Below are positions 15,424-16,324 of a stretch of DNA of 16,324 nt, piece after piece (the first letter of the stretch is position 1; the number at the start of each line of letters is the position of its first letter). The stretch comes from an uncultured Desulfuromonadales bacterium (GTDB taxonomy: Bacteria > Desulfobacterota > Desulfuromonadia > Desulfuromonadales > Geopsychrobacteraceae). A program made the position numbers and the translations under genes. The stretch covers positions 1 through 16,324 of the forward strand of contig CAMYNC010000123.1 in assembly GCA_947259685.1 (NCBI GenBank). Direction: 5' to 3'. The notes under the pieces were generated by a model. That model did no database searches. It worked only from the letters and a program-made list of their open reading frames with translations, and was not told the origin of the DNA.

Positions 15424-15774
15424 ATGATGCATAAAGGAAGCTGCCATTGCGGCTCAGTGACATTTGAATTTTCAGGTCCTAAGATTGATCGCGGCTTGCG
15501 CTGCAACTGTTCCATCTGCCGCCGCAAGGGAGCAACGATGACAGAGTTCACCGTTGCTCCCGAGGAGATGCAAATTAAGCTAGAGGGTGCTTCGTTAGCA
15601 ACCTACGAGTTCGGTAGTTGCGTTGTCAAACATCACTTCTGCCGTAGCTGTGGTATCTACACCTTTCATCAAACACTGAGAAAACCGGGGCATTATCGCA
15701 TTAATACAGGTTGCCTAGAAGACATCGACTCATTGGTGCTGCCATTCGAAATTTTTGACGGAGCTTCAATCTAA
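15424..15774 (+). CDS. GFA/CENP-V-family zinc protein
   Basis: 116-aa member of the GFA family (named after glutathione-dependent formaldehyde-activating enzyme). The zinc ligands are visible: C7 and C9 (GSCHCG), C27, C29 and C32 (CNCSIC), C73 and C76 (CRSCG), together with the beta-tent pattern SVTFEFSG near the start and H-x-F before CRSCGIYTFHQ. Most bacterial members have no proven activity, and the link to formaldehyde rests on one characterised relative. AAGGAG (15408-15413) favours ATG 15424; a second ATG follows at 15427, and an upstream ATG at 15400 would overlap the ribosome site. It is a single-gene unit followed by a 370-bp regulatory gap. Confidence 0.9.
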   Translation: MMHKGSCHCGSVTFEFSGPKIDRGLRCNCSICRRKGATMTEFTVAPEEMQIKLEGASLATYEFGSCVVKHHFCRSCGIYTFHQTLRKPGHYRINTGCLEDIDSLVLPFEIFDGASI

Positions 15775-15876
15775 CCCCCGTCCGGCCAATCGTGTTTGCC
15801 AATTCAGGTCCTTTTCGCCATTGTCTGTATTCCCCCGTTTCTTCCCCTGAAATAAAATATTCAGAACATATTTATT

Positions 15877-15893
15877 CTACACGGGAAATATAC
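15877..15893. promoter_or_regulatory. Upstream dyad 1 (candidate activator site)
   Basis: CTACA-N7-TATAC, with spacer CGGGAAA. It is the reverse-orientation relative of the dyad at 15972: both contain GAAATATACA. Its centre is about 228 bp upstream of the predicted transcription start. Confidence 0.45.
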
Positions 15894-15913
15894 ACTCCAA
15901 GAAAAATTAATAA

Positions 15914-15926
15914 AATCAATAAATTG
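15914..15926 (+). promoter_or_regulatory. Perfect match to the IHF consensus
   Basis: AATCAATAAATTG fits WATCAANNNNTTR at every defined position. It lies in AT-rich DNA between the two upstream dyads. IHF often bends DNA at sigma-54 promoters; the position between the activator sites rather than between them and the promoter is a little unusual. The same bases can form an 8-bp inverted repeat ATAAAATC (15910) / GATTTTAT (15929). Confidence 0.45.
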
Positions 15927-15971
15927 AGGATTTTATCGGGGCCCATTTGAGCCTGTTTTGTGGGTCTGGAT

Positions 15972-15988
15972 GTATATTTCGCCTATAC
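15972..15988. promoter_or_regulatory. Upstream dyad 2 (candidate activator site)
   Basis: GTATA-N7-TATAC is a perfect 5+5 dyad with spacer TTTCGCC. It shares TGTATATTTC with dyad 1 in inverted orientation. The centres are 95 bp apart, about nine helical turns, so both face the same side of the DNA. Its centre is about 133 bp upstream of the predicted transcription start. Confidence 0.5.
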
Positions 15989-16009
15989 GTTGCTGGGCCG
16001 GGCAAAGGC

Positions 16010-16039
16010 CCTTGCGGCCTGGGCTGCAGGAATTTTTTT
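16010..16039 (+). terminator. GC-rich hairpin and T-run, likely terminator
   Basis: CCTTGC pairs with GCAGG (16026-16030) with one bulged T, directly followed by AATTTTTTTC. A second stem GGGCC/GGCCC (15995-15999, 16007-16011) lies just upstream. It would end transcription from the GFA side and insulate the sigma-54 promoter. Confidence 0.4.
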
Positions 16040-16086
16040 CTTTAAAAACAGATACTTATGATTTTTATGTAATTTTTTTCGCTTTC

Positions 16087-16101
16087 TGGCACGACTGCTG
16101 C
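16087..16101 (+). promoter_or_regulatory. Sigma-54 (RpoN) -24/-12 promoter
   Basis: TGGCACGACTGCTGC matches TGGCAC-N5-TTGC with one mismatch; the invariant GG and GC are at exact spacing. The start of transcription would be near 16113, leaving a 35-nt leader that holds AAGGAGG at 16136-16142. Confidence 0.75.
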
Positions 16102-16147
16102 TCTATTAACTGACCAGAAAGACACACTAACTGCTAAGGAGGCCGTT

Positions 16148-16324
16148 ATGAAACGCATCGCACGCAACACCATGATCCTGCTGACCGGTTTCTCTTCATC
16201 TGCTTATGCCGCTGGTGGGCCTGGTGGTGAAGGGGTCAGTTTTCTCACCTGCCTGTTCCTCGGTTTCCTCGCCCTGATTATCTGGTGCCAGGTGTTGCCG
16301 GCGCTAAAGCATTTCATCGACATG
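16148..16324 (+). CDS. Small exported Gly-rich membrane protein (cut by window end)
   Basis: The first 59 residues are visible and the frame is open at the window edge. A signal peptide (MKRIARNTMILL... ending AYA at 21) is followed by a short glycine-rich stretch (AGGPGGEG) and one hydrophobic helix (about 30-52) containing two Cys (in LTCLF and IWCQV), then PALKHF. The ATG has an ideal AAGGAGG site and a sigma-54 promoter upstream, so it should be strongly and conditionally expressed. I know no function for this type of protein; a small inner-membrane or envelope accessory is inference. Confidence 0.8.
   Translation, partial: MKRIARNTMILLTGFSSSAYAAGGPGGEGVSFLTCLFLGFLALIIWCQVLPALKHFIDM

Noticed and set aside
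15885..15980. Possible three-way-junction RNA: GAAATATACA/TGTATATTTC closing stem with ATAAAATC/GATTTTAT and GGCCCA/TGGGTC inside
   Set aside because: The stems can be drawn, but the predicted sigma-54 transcript starts about 130 bp later, so this DNA would not be in the leader. The paired dyads, helical phasing and IHF match explain it better as DNA sites. A transcript covering 15877-15988 with compensatory changes in relatives would revive it.
15990..16030. GGGCAAAGG-containing GC-rich stretch as a GEMM (cyclic di-GMP) riboswitch
   Set aside because: Only the GGGCAAA string is shared; the tetraloop stem and the second conserved GGGACGCAAAGCC block are absent. A terminator is the simpler reading.

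Overview
The window looks like a chromosomal stretch of a Gram-negative bacterium with an outer membrane: it has a lipobox lipoprotein, a beta-barrel protein ending in Phe, periplasmic receptors and a sigma-54 promoter. Gene content, strong AAGGAG-type ribosome sites, a bioA, DUF2721 and GFA-family genes and a small exported Gly-rich membrane protein together suggest a Desulfuromonadales/Geobacterales-type deltaproteobacterium. That placement is inference; no rRNA or other marker gene is present.

Layout. (1) Positions 1-955, minus strand: ATPase of an ABC-2 type exporter, with its permease starting at the window edge. (2) 1063-4564, plus strand: a small unknown protein, then a tight run of a GGCT-like cyclotransferase, a LysE-family exporter, a periplasmic coiled-coil protein, a METTL7-like methyltransferase, a DUF2721 membrane protein and a zinc-ribbon protein, many with overlapping stop/start codons. 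(3) 4575-6887: an inverted-repeat element, a spermidine-synthase-like methyltransferase, a degenerate relative of the repeat, and bioA. (4) 7068-11113: the most interesting unit, a periplasmic protein made of two different RbsB-like sugar-binding domains in tandem, followed 6 bp later by a membrane histidine kinase with a receiver domain and no transporter subunits. The receiver has lost an internal segment, and the rest of it lies out of frame downstream. (5) 11339-13691: a lipoprotein of BIG2-type Ig-like repeats, itself frameshifted near the 3' end, then an outer-membrane beta-barrel. (6) 13826-15774: an MFS transporter, a gap with coding relics, and a GFA-family zinc protein. (7) 15775-16324: a regulatory region with two 17-bp dyads 95 bp apart, an IHF-like site, a likely terminator and a very good -24/-12 promoter driving a small exported membrane protein cut by the window end.

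How the parts may work together. The tandem receptor and the kinase are best read as a sugar-sensing pair of the LuxP-LuxQ or TorT-TorS kind: the second receptor domain keeps essentially every ribose-contacting residue of E. coli RbsB, while the first differs at several. The last gene appears to be under an NtrC-type activator that binds the paired upstream dyads. Both are inferences from sequence and need the checks listed.
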